Source: Bacteroidales bacterium
GTDB taxonomy: Bacteria > Bacteroidota > Bacteroidia > Bacteroidales > UBA932
Reading direction: 5' to 3'
Length of the DNA stretch: 64,000 bases
Assembly: GCA_017395045.1 (NCBI GenBank)
Contig: JAFPWG010000006.1
Location: 1 to 64,000 of the forward strand
In this document: in pieces, positions 1 to 7,848 of the stretch
Layout of the letters: each line of letters begins with the position of its first letter
Position numbering within the stretch: position 1 is the stretch's first letter
The notes under the pieces: generated by a model
Told to the model about the DNA's origin: nothing
The model's input: only the letters and a program-made list of their open reading frames with translations
The model's database searches: none
Program-made: the position numbers and the translations under genes

Positions 1-122
1 AAACCATCGCGGAAGCCTTCCACTTCGACCAGGACGAGATGATGCGTGCCATCATTAACAACAATAACAAAGAACTTAATGCCGTCCGAAAGGCCTTCGA
101 GGCCCTACAACCGGCGGCCTAA
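1..122 (+). CDS. 3' end of an unidentified protein (truncated by window)
   Basis: Only the last 39 codons or so are present, read in the frame that ends with TAA at 120-122. The visible C-terminus is rich in charged and helical residues and contains an Asn run (NNNN), ending in LQPAA. I do not recognise the family; the fragment is too short to assign. Its last 18 bases overlap the stop end of the convergent minus-strand lipoprotein gene. The reading frame is open to the window edge, which is the main support that it is coding. Confidence 0.45.
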   Translation, partial: TIAEAFHFDQDEMMRAIINNNNKELNAVRKAFEALQPAA

Positions 123-353
123 ATCACTTGCGAAACTTAAATAATTAAACTCTTGTGGCCGCACCGTTATTTTGAAAGAGTCCGATGCTTTGTCCACTCC
201 AAATTCAGAGATCTCATAAGTCCCAGAAGGGCTTTTCCCGGCAATGCTGTAATCGTAAATCGTTAAGGATTGCAACTTGTCTTCGCTCCTGTCAGGCACG
301 CAGGAGACAATTCCCATTGCCAATAAGGCAAGGAATAAATGATTGTGTTTCAT
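105..353 (-). CDS. small lipoprotein, unknown function
   Basis: An 82-residue protein with an N-terminal export signal and a lipobox-like end (GIVSC, Cys18), so it is predicted to be a lipoprotein. The mature part is only about 64 residues and matches no family I know. It is the last gene of a minus-strand series led by an ECF sigma factor, 23 bp after the preceding stop. It may be a small accessory or target of that system. Its 3' end overlaps the convergent gene fragment at the window edge. The small size leaves open that it is a degraded remnant. Confidence 0.55.
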   Translation of the reverse strand: MKHNHLFLALLAMGIVSCVPDRSEDKLQSLTIYDYSIAGKSPSGTYEISEFGVDKASDSFKITVRPQEFNYLSFASDLGRRL

Positions 354-376
354 AATGTTAGTGTTGTTCTAAGATT

Positions 377-1024
377 CTATAAGGCTATACCCGCGTGCAA
401 CCCAATCGTTGGCCCTATGCTTGGACCTATAAAGAAGTTGGACTTGCCCCACATATGAAATGCGATGCCGGGTTCCCAGGAAATCCACACCCGCCAGTTT
501 CCGGGCAGGATGGGCCACTCCGGTTCTGACGTGGGGGTACGCTGGTATCCGTTTTCCATATACCAGTCGCTCAACGCATAAACATACCGTGCTCCCAGCA
601 TAATATCGCTATACAGAGAGAAATTCTTTCTATGTCCGAGAGGAATATAGTGCCGATGATATACGAAAAAATTCACGCGCTGCCCCGTGACATTCCCCGC
701 TACCGGGCCGAGAATATAGAAGTTCTGTCCCCAGCCGGCTCCCATTCCGAACACCTTGTTCTGGCTGGTACGGATACCGCCGGTCAAGATTACCGAGCCG
801 TCAAAGAGCATGGCGTTTGCCCTCAAGCTGAACTCCGGCTTCCATTCTTTCCGGCCTTCTGCCGACAGATGGGCTTTTACGCCGTCGAAATAGTCACGAA
901 CCAGGATACGAGGCTGCTCGAAGTTCAGTTTATCAGCGATAACGGTTGATGTGGTGTCTGCCGTCTGAGCTGCGGCGGAGACGGCAATGAGTGAGGCTAA
1001 TATCGTAATTATTAAGTGCTTCAT
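377..1024 (-). CDS. exported protein, probable outer-membrane barrel
   Basis: A 215-residue protein. I chose the ATG at 1024 because it begins a clean signal peptide (about 20 residues, ending AAAQ) and lies 4 bp after the preceding stop; a longer frame upstream has no signal. The mature part is rich in Gly, Tyr, Trp and Phe in alternating patterns (for example GAGWGQNFY and GPSIGPTIG), typical of small outer-membrane beta-barrels. It ends in a hydrophobic strand but not in Phe. It is the fourth gene of the ECF sigma operon. No enzyme motif is visible and the function is unknown. Confidence 0.65.
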   Translation of the reverse strand: MKHLIITILASLIAVSAAAQTADTTSTVIADKLNFEQPRILVRDYFDGVKAHLSAEGRKEWKPEFSLRANAMLFDGSVILTGGIRTSQNKVFGMGAGWGQNFYILGPVAGNVTGQRVNFFVYHRHYIPLGHRKNFSLYSDIMLGARYVYALSDWYMENGYQRTPTSEPEWPILPGNWRVWISWEPGIAFHMWGKSNFFIGPSIGPTIGLHAGIAL

Positions 1025-1028
1025 GGCG

Positions 1029-1472
1029 CTATTGCTTTTCAAACATAGAACGCAAGTCTTCAAGGGTTGCGCTGCCTTCCAGATAGAGGATGGTAATGAT
1101 CCAGGCGGGACCAGCCCGCCTGGCTTGATAGCAGAGGTAACGGCGGACCCTTGCATATGGCGTCGGTTGTATCAAGGCATATGTCAGGAGTTCCCCGGTC
1201 TTTTCCGTTTCGGCAGATTCGGCGGCATCGGCATCTGCAAGGATGAGTTCGGCCACTTTCATTGCCGTTGCCTCATCCACCTGGAATTGTACACTGTGGT
1301 AATAATCCAGTTTATAGGTGGCCATGCTCTCGCCTCGCACTTCCGTAACTACCATCCTCTTCGCAGGTACCACCTTTCCTCTAAAGACAGGATAGCAGTT
1401 TAAGCCCTTCTGGGCCCAGGAAGTGCCGGCAATCAAAAGCAGAGCCATTATGCATAACAATATTCTTTTCAT
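1029..1472 (-). CDS. small exported protein, DUF6108-like
   Basis: A 147-residue protein with a clear signal peptide (about 20 residues, cleavage near SWAQ) and a mature start KGLNCYPVF. The arrangement, a short secreted protein directly after an ECF sigma factor and its membrane partner, resembles the Bacteroidales DUF6108 family; I assign that from memory of its size, N-terminus and context, not from a search. Its ATG overlaps the upstream stop by 4 bp, so translation is probably coupled. It likely acts in the periplasm or at the envelope. Function unknown. Confidence 0.6.
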   Translation of the reverse strand: MKRILLCIMALLLIAGTSWAQKGLNCYPVFRGKVVPAKRMVVTEVRGESMATYKLDYYHSVQFQVDEATAMKVAELILADADAAESAETEKTGELLTYALIQPTPYARVRRYLCYQARRAGPAWIITILYLEGSATLEDLRSMFEKQ

Positions 1473-1891
1473 CGCTGGAATATTTCTCTAAGGTTGTTAT
1501 CAGCAAGCGAGCTCCCTGCAAAGAAATCGGCAAGCGAGGACTCTACAGAAGACATAATTTGCTCATTATTATTTGAGATCTCGCCATATGAATAGCGGAC
1601 GCAAAGATCCTCTTGATGGCGGATTTCCGTTGTTATGAAGTTCAGGCCGATGGTAATAACAGCTATTAAGCATGCCGCTACAGCAGCAAGCGAGTACATC
1701 CGTAAAGCTCTTGCCCGCTTCTCTTTCTTCTCCCTGCCGATGGACAGGTAACCGAGCACGCCCCGGATTTCCTCGAATTCCGGATCGTCCACCCTTGCCG
1801 CATACCGGGCTAGTTCCCGCTCCTCTTCCTGAGTGGTCTCCGCCTCCCAATAGCGCTGCATCAGGGCTGTATATTTCTCTTTATCTGTCAT
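1469..1891 (-). CDS. single-pass membrane protein, probable anti-sigma factor
   Basis: A 140-residue protein with a charged cytoplasmic N-terminus (Glu/Arg-rich, residues 1-62), one hydrophobic membrane segment at about 66-88, and a C-terminal part of about 50 residues that would face the periplasm. This is the layout of a small anti-sigma factor, though no ZAS zinc motif (HxxxCxxC) is present. Its start overlaps the end of the ECF sigma gene by 11 bp and its end overlaps the next gene by 4 bp. The inference that it holds the sigma factor rests on order and topology. Confidence 0.6.
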   Translation of the reverse strand: MTDKEKYTALMQRYWEAETTQEEERELARYAARVDDPEFEEIRGVLGYLSIGREKKEKRARALRMYSLAAVAACLIAVITIGLNFITTEIRHQEDLCVRYSYGEISNNNEQIMSSVESSLADFFAGSSLADNNLREIFQR

Positions 1892-2357
1892 CTTTCAGTG
1901 CATTTCTAAGTGCTTTACGGGCGCGGGAGAGTTGCATTCTTACAGCCGCAGGCTCCATCTTCAATTCTTTGGCGATATCTTCCAAAGTCCGTCCGCCAAA
2001 TTCTTTCTCCTTCAGTATGTATTGCTGGGTTACTGTTAATTCTGACTGAATCTTTCGTTCCATTTCGGCGTAAGCCTTTTCTTTCTCAGCGGTATCCGGG
2101 CTGTCATCTGGATAGTCGATTTCCAAAGGTACCGTCCGTTCCCGTCGCCTTTCATTCAGACTTGCATTCCGGACTGTCTTATTCAGCAGCGCCTCGGCTT
2201 CTTTCTCAGACTTAAGCGGGTACTGTCGTCGCCAGAGCCGGACGAAACTGTCCTGCAGGATATCCTCTGCCGCTCCCGCATCCGACAGCAATCTGCCGGA
2301 AGTCAGTTTCAGCCTCTGCCGAAGCCTTATGAACGCGTCTGTCAAATAGTCAGCCAT
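1881..2357 (-). CDS. ECF-type RNA polymerase sigma factor
   Basis: A 158-residue sigma-70 family protein of the extracytoplasmic-function class. Region 2 is seen in the N-terminal half (AAEDILQDSFVRLWRR) and region 4 in the C-terminal half, with the helix-turn-helix segment LEDIAKELKMEPAAVRMQLS. I start at the ATG at 2357, which gives the usual family length; the frame extends further upstream but without a family-like sequence. It is the first gene of a five-gene operon with overlapping ends. It probably directs transcription of its own operon in response to an envelope signal, which is inference. Confidence 0.9.
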   Translation of the reverse strand: MADYLTDAFIRLRQRLKLTSGRLLSDAGAAEDILQDSFVRLWRRQYPLKSEKEAEALLNKTVRNASLNERRRERTVPLEIDYPDDSPDTAEKEKAYAEMERKIQSELTVTQQYILKEKEFGGRTLEDIAKELKMEPAAVRMQLSRARKALRNALKDDR

Positions 2358-2529
2358 TGCCGCTGTGATAACAACGATTATCGCTCCGTCTACATATATA
2401 ACACATGAACTCTGGAAATGTAACAAAATAAAAGAGATTATTTTGCCAAACACCCACAAACTTTAAAAAACTATACAAAAGTACAACTTTCTATTTTTGT
2501 CTAAAATTGTCACATTATTGGTCACACGA

Positions 2530-2569
2530 TGATACAAAAATGCCCCACAGATTGCTCTGCAGGGCATTT
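2530..2569 (-). terminator. terminator after tRNA-Asp
   Basis: An inverted repeat (2538-2545 with 2562-2569, inner CAGA/TCTG pairing) is followed on the minus strand by a T-rich run. It lies 3 bp downstream of the tRNA-Asp 3' end. Confidence 0.75.
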
Positions 2570-2572
2570 AAG

Positions 2573-2647
2573 CGGTGCGGACGAGGCTCGAACTCGCGAC
2601 CCCCGGCGTGACAGGCCGGTATTCTAAACCGACTGAACTACCGCACC
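2573..2647 (-). tRNA. tRNA-Asp (GTC)
   Basis: Folds as a full cloverleaf on the minus strand. The acceptor stem pairs 2641-2647 with 2574-2580, the anticodon loop reads CTGTCAC (anticodon GTC) and the T loop is TTCGAGC. The discriminator base is G at 2573, as expected for Asp. CCA is not encoded. It has its own promoter and terminator, so it is a single-gene unit in the 420 bp between the sigma operon and the Hsp20 gene. Confidence 0.95.
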
Positions 2648-2678
2648 AATTGTTTCAGTAAGTTCCCTTTCGGGATTG

Positions 2679-2709
2679 CAAAGGTACAACTAAAATTTGA
2701 TTCTGCAAA
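2679..2709 (-). promoter_or_regulatory. promoter of tRNA-Asp
   Basis: Bacteroidota -7 box TACCTTTG (2679-2686) and -33 box TTTG (2706-2709) with a 19 bp spacer, an exact match to the group consensus. Confidence 0.8.
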
Positions 2710-2779
2710 TATTTTGAAAGAAATTCAATAAAAAATATCCGGCCATAAGGTCGGACATTTTTGAAGACAGGGAATGGGG

Positions 2780-3208
2780 TTACAGGACCTCAATCTGCTT
2801 GCGGACCTTTTCGGGTTCCACTTTCTTGATCTTCGCGATGGTGACGGTCAGGACGCCGTGCTCCACCTTGGCGGCGATGTCTTCGCGGTTTGCGTCCTCG
2901 GGGAGGAGCATCGTCTGCTGGAACTTGGTGTAGGAGAATTCGCGGCGGAGGTAGTGGCCCTTGTGTTCTTTCTCCTTGTTTTCCACCTTCTTTTCCATAT
3001 TGATCACGAGATCGCCTTCTTCGTCCAGATGGACATTGAAGTCTTCTTTGGTCATGCCCGGGGCAGCGAGTTCAAGCTCGTAGGCTTCAGGGGTTTCAAT
3101 GACGTTGATGGCCGGAGCGGTGGCTTTCGGACGGTCCATCCAGTTGGTATCGAAGAAATCGTTGAAGATGTCGGGCATCCAGTTGTTGTTGTGTCTTACG
3201 GGTAACAT
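2780..3208 (-). CDS. small heat shock protein, Hsp20 family
   Basis: A 142-residue alpha-crystallin-type chaperone that would hold unfolding proteins in the cytoplasm until DnaK-type machines refold them. The alpha-crystallin domain covers about residues 32-125; the conserved core ending is GVLTVTI (A-x-x-x-GVL), and the N-terminal arm contains DIFNDFFD. The length is normal for bacterial Hsp20. It is monocistronic, and a good Shine-Dalgarno-like AGGAG lies upstream of the ATG. No TAnnTTTG box is evident upstream, so it may use a different, possibly stress-responsive promoter. Confidence 0.95.
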   Translation of the reverse strand: MLPVRHNNNWMPDIFNDFFDTNWMDRPKATAPAINVIETPEAYELELAAPGMTKEDFNVHLDEEGDLVINMEKKVENKEKEHKGHYLRREFSYTKFQQTMLLPEDANREDIAAKVEHGVLTVTIAKIKKVEPEKVRKQIEVL

Positions 3209-3350
3209 GGTTTTGGTCTCCTATGTTTTAAAAGTTTCACATTCATGTTTCGCCCTGAGAATAGGCAAATGCGGGACCAATGCCTGAAAATGGACAAAAT
3301 GGCAGATGTAACTGCCTAATTGTCAATATGTTATGACAAAATGGCGCATT

Positions 3351-3382
3351 TTTGGCATTCCGGGGCAAAAAGCGTAACTTTG
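3351..3382 (+). promoter_or_regulatory. promoter of the NusG-like gene
   Basis: -33 TTTG (3351-3354), 20 bp spacer, -7 TAACTTTG (3375-3382). The predicted transcript start is only about 4 nt before the ATG at 3391. Confidence 0.75.
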
Positions 3383-3390
3383 CAACTGCG

Positions 3391-3996
3391 ATGGAAGAGG
3401 AGAAACTCAACTGGTATGCGATGAAGGTGTTCTTCAACAAGGTCTTCGAGATTGAGGCCTTGCTGGGGGAGCGCGACGTGGAGTCGTATATCCCGGTCCA
3501 GAAAGTCCGTCTCAAGGGGGAGGACCATCTGCGCATCGCGCGCCGGCTGGCCACGCCGGACGACCGGCGCCACGACAACCAGTACATCCAGGCCGGCCCG
3601 GTCATCTTCAAGCGGATTCCCGTCGTGAACTCACTGCTCTTCTTCCGGACATCCGGGGAGCGGGTGGCCGAGATGGAAAATCTGATCCGGGGCCGCGGAT
3701 TCGTGTACAAGATGACCGATAAGGAGCGCCCCTCGGTCATTCCCGACAGGCAGATGGAGATGTTCCGGCTGGTGTGCTCATCCGACGACACAGGCCTGAC
3801 CTTCTTCAGCAACGAGAACCTGACCCGCTACAAACAGGGGGATAAGGTACGCGTGCTGGAAGGCCCCCTGAAGGGTGCCGAGGGCTACATCAAGCGCATC
3901 CGGAAGGACCGTCGCCTGTTGGTGTCCATCGAAGGATTCATCGCCGTAGCGACCTCTTTCATTCCTCCCCAATTCCTGGAGAAGGTACCAGATTGA
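3391..3996 (+). CDS. NusG/UpxY-type transcription antitermination protein
   Basis: A 201-residue NusG paralogue. The N-terminal NGN domain starts NWYAMKVFFNKVFEIEALL; the C-terminal KOW-type domain holds KQGDKVRVLEGPLKGAEGY. In Bacteroides such proteins (UpxY) stop premature termination in long capsule operons. The ATG at 3391 follows an exact promoter; a TTG further upstream would start inside that promoter. No capsule genes follow: the next gene is convergent and overlaps its last 38 bp. Its target is therefore elsewhere or lost. It is not the housekeeping NusG, judging by divergence and context (no rplK/rplA). Confidence 0.8.
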   Translation: MEEEKLNWYAMKVFFNKVFEIEALLGERDVESYIPVQKVRLKGEDHLRIARRLATPDDRRHDNQYIQAGPVIFKRIPVVNSLLFFRTSGERVAEMENLIRGRGFVYKMTDKERPSVIPDRQMEMFRLVCSSDDTGLTFFSNENLTRYKQGDKVRVLEGPLKGAEGYIKRIRKDRRLLVSIEGFIAVATSFIPPQFLEKVPD

Positions 3997-4957
3997 GCCA
4001 ATCGTAAAAGAAACTGTACGACAGGAGGAACAGGATTGCCCCGAGTTTCCACCATCCCGGCAGGACCAGCAGCCAGAACAGCAGCATCAGCGGCGTGCCC
4101 AGCAGCTTGACGCCGAAACGGATGGTATTGTTCCACGCATGGTCCTTCGCACGGCGGCACAACACTTCCGCGGTCACCCACATCGGCAGGCAGAGCAGGG
4201 CGGCGAGGAAGAAGAGGGGGGCGGTCAGGACCGCCAGCCAGATGTGGGATTCCCGTTTGGGACGGATCGCTTCCCATCGGGATGCATAGTCCTCATCGTC
4301 AGGAACATAGGTAATCAGGGAAGAAATCCGCCGGAAGAGGACCCTGCGGAATTCCTTGTAGGTCTCTGTCTCGGGATCGTGTTCGTGAGCCTGCAGGAAG
4401 GCGTTGACGTCCACCGGCTCCCCGAAGGTAACCTTGCACGGCCTGCGGAAGCGGAAAAAGCTTCCGTGGTCGATGCCGGTGGGTACGACGTAGGTCTTCC
4501 GCTCCGCGGCACTGGCGAATGCGATGCGGGCAATGCCCTTTCCGATGGGCAGGAGCGAGTGCATGGGCCTGTGACGCCCTTCGGCAAAGATACAGAAGGG
4601 GATGCCGTTGGCCAGGACGTCGTCTACTTCGGCGAAGGTCTCCCGGTTCTTGAGGACGCTCTCGGCCCCGTCGCGGATGCGCGCCATGGGGACGATGCGG
4701 AGAAAGCGGAGTATCTTGGCTATCAGGGGCTTGCGGAAGATGTCCGCCCGCGCCCCAAAGACGGTCGCCCCGTGTCGGCGGCACAGGACCACCAACGCAT
4801 CCATCAGGGTGCTGGTATGGTTCGGGGCGATGATGACGGCCCCGTCGTCCGGCAGGTCTCCGCTGAAAGTCAGGCGGCGGTAGCTCGCCCGGGTGCAGCC
4901 GTCGACATAGAACCGGAGGATGCTGTAGGCGGAGTTCTTCTCCCAGATCCTAGACAT
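3959..4957 (-). CDS. PlsC-like lysophospholipid/glycerol-phosphate acyltransferase
   Basis: A 332-residue membrane acyltransferase. The catalytic region has NHTSTLMD (His47, Asp53) and FAEGRH (124-129), the equivalents of the family HX4D and FPEG motifs, here with one extra residue between His and Asp as in several related bacterial and fungal enzymes. Two C-terminal hydrophobic segments (about 240-262 and 285-318) anchor it. It would transfer an acyl chain to a lysophospholipid or glycerol phosphate. It overlaps the BASS transporter gene by 8 bp and the convergent NusG-like gene by 38 bp. The exact substrate is unknown. Confidence 0.8.
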   Translation of the reverse strand: MSRIWEKNSAYSILRFYVDGCTRASYRRLTFSGDLPDDGAVIIAPNHTSTLMDALVVLCRRHGATVFGARADIFRKPLIAKILRFLRIVPMARIRDGAESVLKNRETFAEVDDVLANGIPFCIFAEGRHRPMHSLLPIGKGIARIAFASAAERKTYVVPTGIDHGSFFRFRRPCKVTFGEPVDVNAFLQAHEHDPETETYKEFRRVLFRRISSLITYVPDDEDYASRWEAIRPKRESHIWLAVLTAPLFFLAALLCLPMWVTAEVLCRRAKDHAWNNTIRFGVKLLGTPLMLLFWLLVLPGWWKLGAILFLLSYSFFYDWLNLVPSPGIGEE

Positions 4958-5891
4958 TGCGCGTGCTGAAGACGGTCGCGACGGTCAGTCCCGAGATAAT
5001 GTGCCAGATGCCCCACCAGGCCGTGATGACGAGCATGCCGCCGTGGGGCGGGAAGTTTGCGAAGATGGACGTACCCAGCAGGAGGACGAGGCCCAGGCCG
5101 GAGTTCTGGATGCCCGTTTCGATGGTCAGGGTGCGGCGGTCCTTCTTCGGCACCTTGAAGAACGTGCCGATGCCGTAGCCGATGCACAAAGCCAGGAAAT
5201 TATGGATCAGGACGACCAGGAAGATGTACTTGACGCACTTCAGGAACGCATCCATGTTGCCTGCGAAGGACAGGATGACCATCGCGATGAAGAAGATGAT
5301 GGAAATCCACTGGAGAGGCTTCTTCAGGGCGTTCGCCACCTTCGGGAGGAAACGGGAGGTCAAGATGCCCAGCGTGAGCGGAATGCCCAGCAGGATAAAG
5401 ATGGTCTTGAACACGTCCCAGAGCGAGATGACGAGCGTGGGAACTTCGTGGGCGACCGGGGCGAAATGCAGGTAGGCGCTGCCCCAAAGCCAGAAATTGA
5501 ACGGGGTCATGAACACCGCCAGGGCGGTGGAAATGGCCGTCAGGCTTACGGAAAGTTCGATATTGGCCTTGCCCAGGGACGACATGAAGTTGGAGATGTT
5601 CCCGCCGGGGCAAGCCGCGACGAGGATCATGCCGAGACCCATCATGGGCGAGATCCATCCGCTCAGCAGGATGGCGAGCAGGCAGGTGAACGCCGGTAGC
5701 AGGACCAGCTGGCACAGCATGCCCAGCAGGACGGACTTGGGTTTCTTGAAAACATCGATGAAAATGCCCGGACGGATGCCCAGCGCGACGCCGAACATCA
5801 CGAACGCGAGGATGATGTTGATGGTGTTCATCCCACCGGCATTCAGGGTAACCTGGATGTTGTCGATGGATGCAGCGGTTTCAGGTGACAT
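4950..5891 (-). CDS. bile acid:sodium symporter (BASS) family transporter
   Basis: A 313-residue integral membrane protein with about nine to ten hydrophobic segments. Typical BASS features are seen: ACPGGNISN near residue 93, and ETGIQNSGLG, the conserved crossover region carrying sodium ligands, near residue 240. Members move organic anions with Na+; bacterial substrates include bile acids, pantoate and keto acids, so the substrate cannot be named. The gene overlaps the acyltransferase gene and is probably transcribed with it. A bile-acid or sodium link would suit a gut bacterium with Na+-NQR, but that is inference. Confidence 0.85.
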   Translation of the reverse strand: MSPETAASIDNIQVTLNAGGMNTINIILAFVMFGVALGIRPGIFIDVFKKPKSVLLGMLCQLVLLPAFTCLLAILLSGWISPMMGLGMILVAACPGGNISNFMSSLGKANIELSVSLTAISTALAVFMTPFNFWLWGSAYLHFAPVAHEVPTLVISLWDVFKTIFILLGIPLTLGILTSRFLPKVANALKKPLQWISIIFFIAMVILSFAGNMDAFLKCVKYIFLVVLIHNFLALCIGYGIGTFFKVPKKDRRTLTIETGIQNSGLGLVLLLGTSIFANFPPHGGMLVITAWWGIWHIISGLTVATVFSTRNV

Positions 5892-5941
5892 TGATTATCA
5901 GTTAAATTGGCATAAATGTACGAAAAAAAACCGGAATCCGA

Positions 5942-6601
5942 TTAAAAATCGTCCCTTCTGCGGATGGCTTCCATATAAAATTCCTTCCGCTGCTCCTGAG
6001 TAATGGGGTAGCGGGCGAGGCGGGAGCCCGGCTTGAGTCCCTCGTCCAGGTTACAGACGAAGAGGTCGTTCACGTCGGCCAGATAAAGGTGGTTGTACTT
6101 GAGGTCCAAGTGTTTCTGCAGGGAGAGGGTATAGTTCATCGCCTTGACGGCCTCCGCTTCCCGGAGGTTCTCCCGGCTGAAAACGAACAGGCCCATGTGT
6201 TCGAAATGTCCGTAGAAACCGTTTCCGACCTTCGAGACCTTGCTCTCCAGGATGCGGCGGAGCGGAAGGGCCATGGACCAGTAGGCGTATTCTTTCACAC
6301 CCACGTATTTCCCTTTCTGGAGGCCGTAGGCGTAGCCGTATTCCAGGATCTGTTCCATCTCCTCGTTCTTCGGGGCGGTAGTGAGGCCGGCGATGTCTTT
6401 CAGGAGCTCCTCTTCGGCGGTCTTGCTCTCCTCCATGGCGCGCGTTACCTCTATGCCGATGGTGCACCTGTCCGGGCTCTGCAGGTCCGGCCGGTCGCGG
6501 TTGACCAGGCCGCGATAGTCACCGCCCAGCAGCGCCGCCAGGGAGATCTGCGCGTACTGCTCGAAGAAGCAGGTCCCGTATGCGCGGACAGTCTTGCTCA
6601 T
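5942..6601 (-). CDS. conserved hypothetical protein, possible nuclease-like fold
   Basis: A 219-residue soluble protein of unknown function. I start at the ATG at 6601, which overlaps the upstream YccF gene stop by 4 bp. The segment RPDLQSPDRCTIGIEVT (about residues 37-53) resembles the acidic core of PD-(D/E)xK-like proteins, where an Asp is followed by GIEV and a short polar residue, but the usual Lys is Thr here. No signal peptide or membrane segment is present. The nuclease-like reading is a weak inference; a metal-free structural role is equally possible. Confidence 0.6.
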   Translation of the reverse strand: MSKTVRAYGTCFFEQYAQISLAALLGGDYRGLVNRDRPDLQSPDRCTIGIEVTRAMEESKTAEEELLKDIAGLTTAPKNEEMEQILEYGYAYGLQKGKYVGVKEYAYWSMALPLRRILESKVSKVGNGFYGHFEHMGLFVFSRENLREAEAVKAMNYTLSLQKHLDLKYNHLYLADVNDLFVCNLDEGLKPGSRLARYPITQEQRKEFYMEAIRRRDDF

Positions 6602-6966
6602 TTGATTTCCTTGCCGAACGGGAAGATGGAATTCAGCGCCATCTTGAAATGCTGGATGCCCCACGGGATCCCCACGAAGGTGATGCAGAAGATGAGTCCG
6701 CAGACGAGGTGGACGAGGGCGACTTCCCACCATCCCAGCAGGATCCAGAGGAGGTTCATGACAATGGAGAGGCATCCGGGTTCGTTCGGCCGGTCCACCA
6801 GTTCGTGGCCGAAAGGCCACAGGGCATATGTTCCGAGTTTGAACAGCTGGATGCCGAAGGGGATGCCGATGACGGTGATGCACATCAGCAGTCCTACCGC
6901 AAAATAGAGCAGGGCGACCAGGAGGCCTCCGAGCACGAGCCAGAGCAGATTTCCGAGAAATTTCAT
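6598..6966 (-). CDS. YccF domain inner-membrane protein
   Basis: A 122-residue membrane protein with two copies of the YccF pattern: CITVIGIPFGIQ...LWPFG in the first half and CITFVGIPWGIQ...IFPFG in the second, each next to hydrophobic segments. The ATG at 6966 begins the family-typical NLLWLVLGG start; an ATG seven codons earlier is less likely. Function in the family is unknown. It forms a two-gene unit with the downstream hypothetical protein through a 4 bp start/stop overlap. Confidence 0.85.
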   Translation of the reverse strand: MKFLGNLLWLVLGGLLVALLYFAVGLLMCITVIGIPFGIQLFKLGTYALWPFGHELVDRPNEPGCLSIVMNLLWILLGWWEVALVHLVCGLIFCITFVGIPWGIQHFKMALNSIFPFGKEIK

Positions 6967-7053
6967 AACAAGCGCTAATTTAATCAATCTGGCCGTTTTC
7001 TCAAAATTGGACTGATTTTTGCTGCAAAATGCACGGTTTTAAAGAATAGGAAT

Positions 7054-7848
7054 ATGGGTGCAGCACGTTGGATCGTGGGTTTTTTAGGCTGGGTGACCTT
7101 CGGCCCGATCGGGGCCCTGCTGGGTTACTTGGCAGGGTCGTACATCGAGGATAAGATCGATGTCGCGCGGCAGATCGGCGAGGGGTCATCGACCTCTTCA
7201 GGCCAGCGACAGACGACCGGCCGGTACCAGAGAGGCAGTACCACGCGCCGCTATACGCAGACCGAACAGCGGAACAGTTTCTATGTGAGCCTGCTCGTCC
7301 TCAGTTCCGCAGTCATCAAGGCCGACGGGAAAGTGGACTCGCGGGAACTGAACTACGTCGTGGACTTTTTCCGCAAGAACTTCGGCGATGCTGCGGCGCA
7401 GGAGGCCCGCCAGATGCTGGAGAAACTGAACGGACAGCAGGTCAATATCTACCAGGTCGGCGGCCAGATCGCGGCTAACATGAACTATTCCCAGCGGCTC
7501 CAGCTGCTCCAGTACCTGGTCCAGATCGCCATGGCCGACGGGAACTTCGATGCGGCCGAGAAGAGCGTCATCGAGGCCATCGCCGCCGTAATCCAGATCA
7601 CGACATCGGACGCCGCTTCGGTGATCGCCATGTATTATAAGGAGAACGACGCCGCCTATACCGTCCTGGAGATCACGCCTTCCGCGACGGACGACGAAGT
7701 CAAGGCCGCCTACCGCCGGATGGCGATGAAATACCATCCCGACCGCGTATCGACCCTGGGCCCCGACGTCCAGAAAGCCGCCGAGGAAAAATTCAAGAAG
7801 GTCCAGGAAGCCTACGAGACCATCAAGAAACTGCGGGGAATGAATTGA
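7054..7848 (+). CDS. TerB-like and DnaJ domain protein (DjlA-like)
   Basis: A 264-residue co-chaperone-like protein. It has a hydrophobic N-terminal segment (about 7-30) that should anchor it in the inner membrane, a Ser/Thr/Arg-rich linker (45-72), a helical TerB/DjlA-type domain with acidic metal-binding-like loops ([11 protein letters not shown] at 89-99 and [10 protein letters not shown] at 160-169), and a C-terminal J domain with the HPD motif at 228-230. The J domain would stimulate a DnaK partner near the membrane. Its last 26 bp overlap the convergent HAD gene. Confidence 0.85.
   Translation: MGAARWIVGFLGWVTFGPIGALLGYLAGSYIEDKIDVARQIGEGSSTSSGQRQTTGRYQRGSTTRRYTQTEQRNSFYVSLLVLSSAVIKADGKVDSRELNYVVDFFRKNFGDAAAQEARQMLEKLNGQQVNIYQVGGQIAANMNYSQRLQLLQYLVQIAMADGNFDAAEKSVIEAIAAVIQITTSDAASVIAMYYKENDAAYTVLEITPSATDDEVKAAYRRMAMKYHPDRVSTLGPDVQKAAEEKFKKVQEAYETIKKLRGMN

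Noticed and set aside
3352..3390. Upstream TTG start for the NusG-like protein
   Set aside because: It lies inside the -33 box of an exact promoter, before the predicted transcript start.
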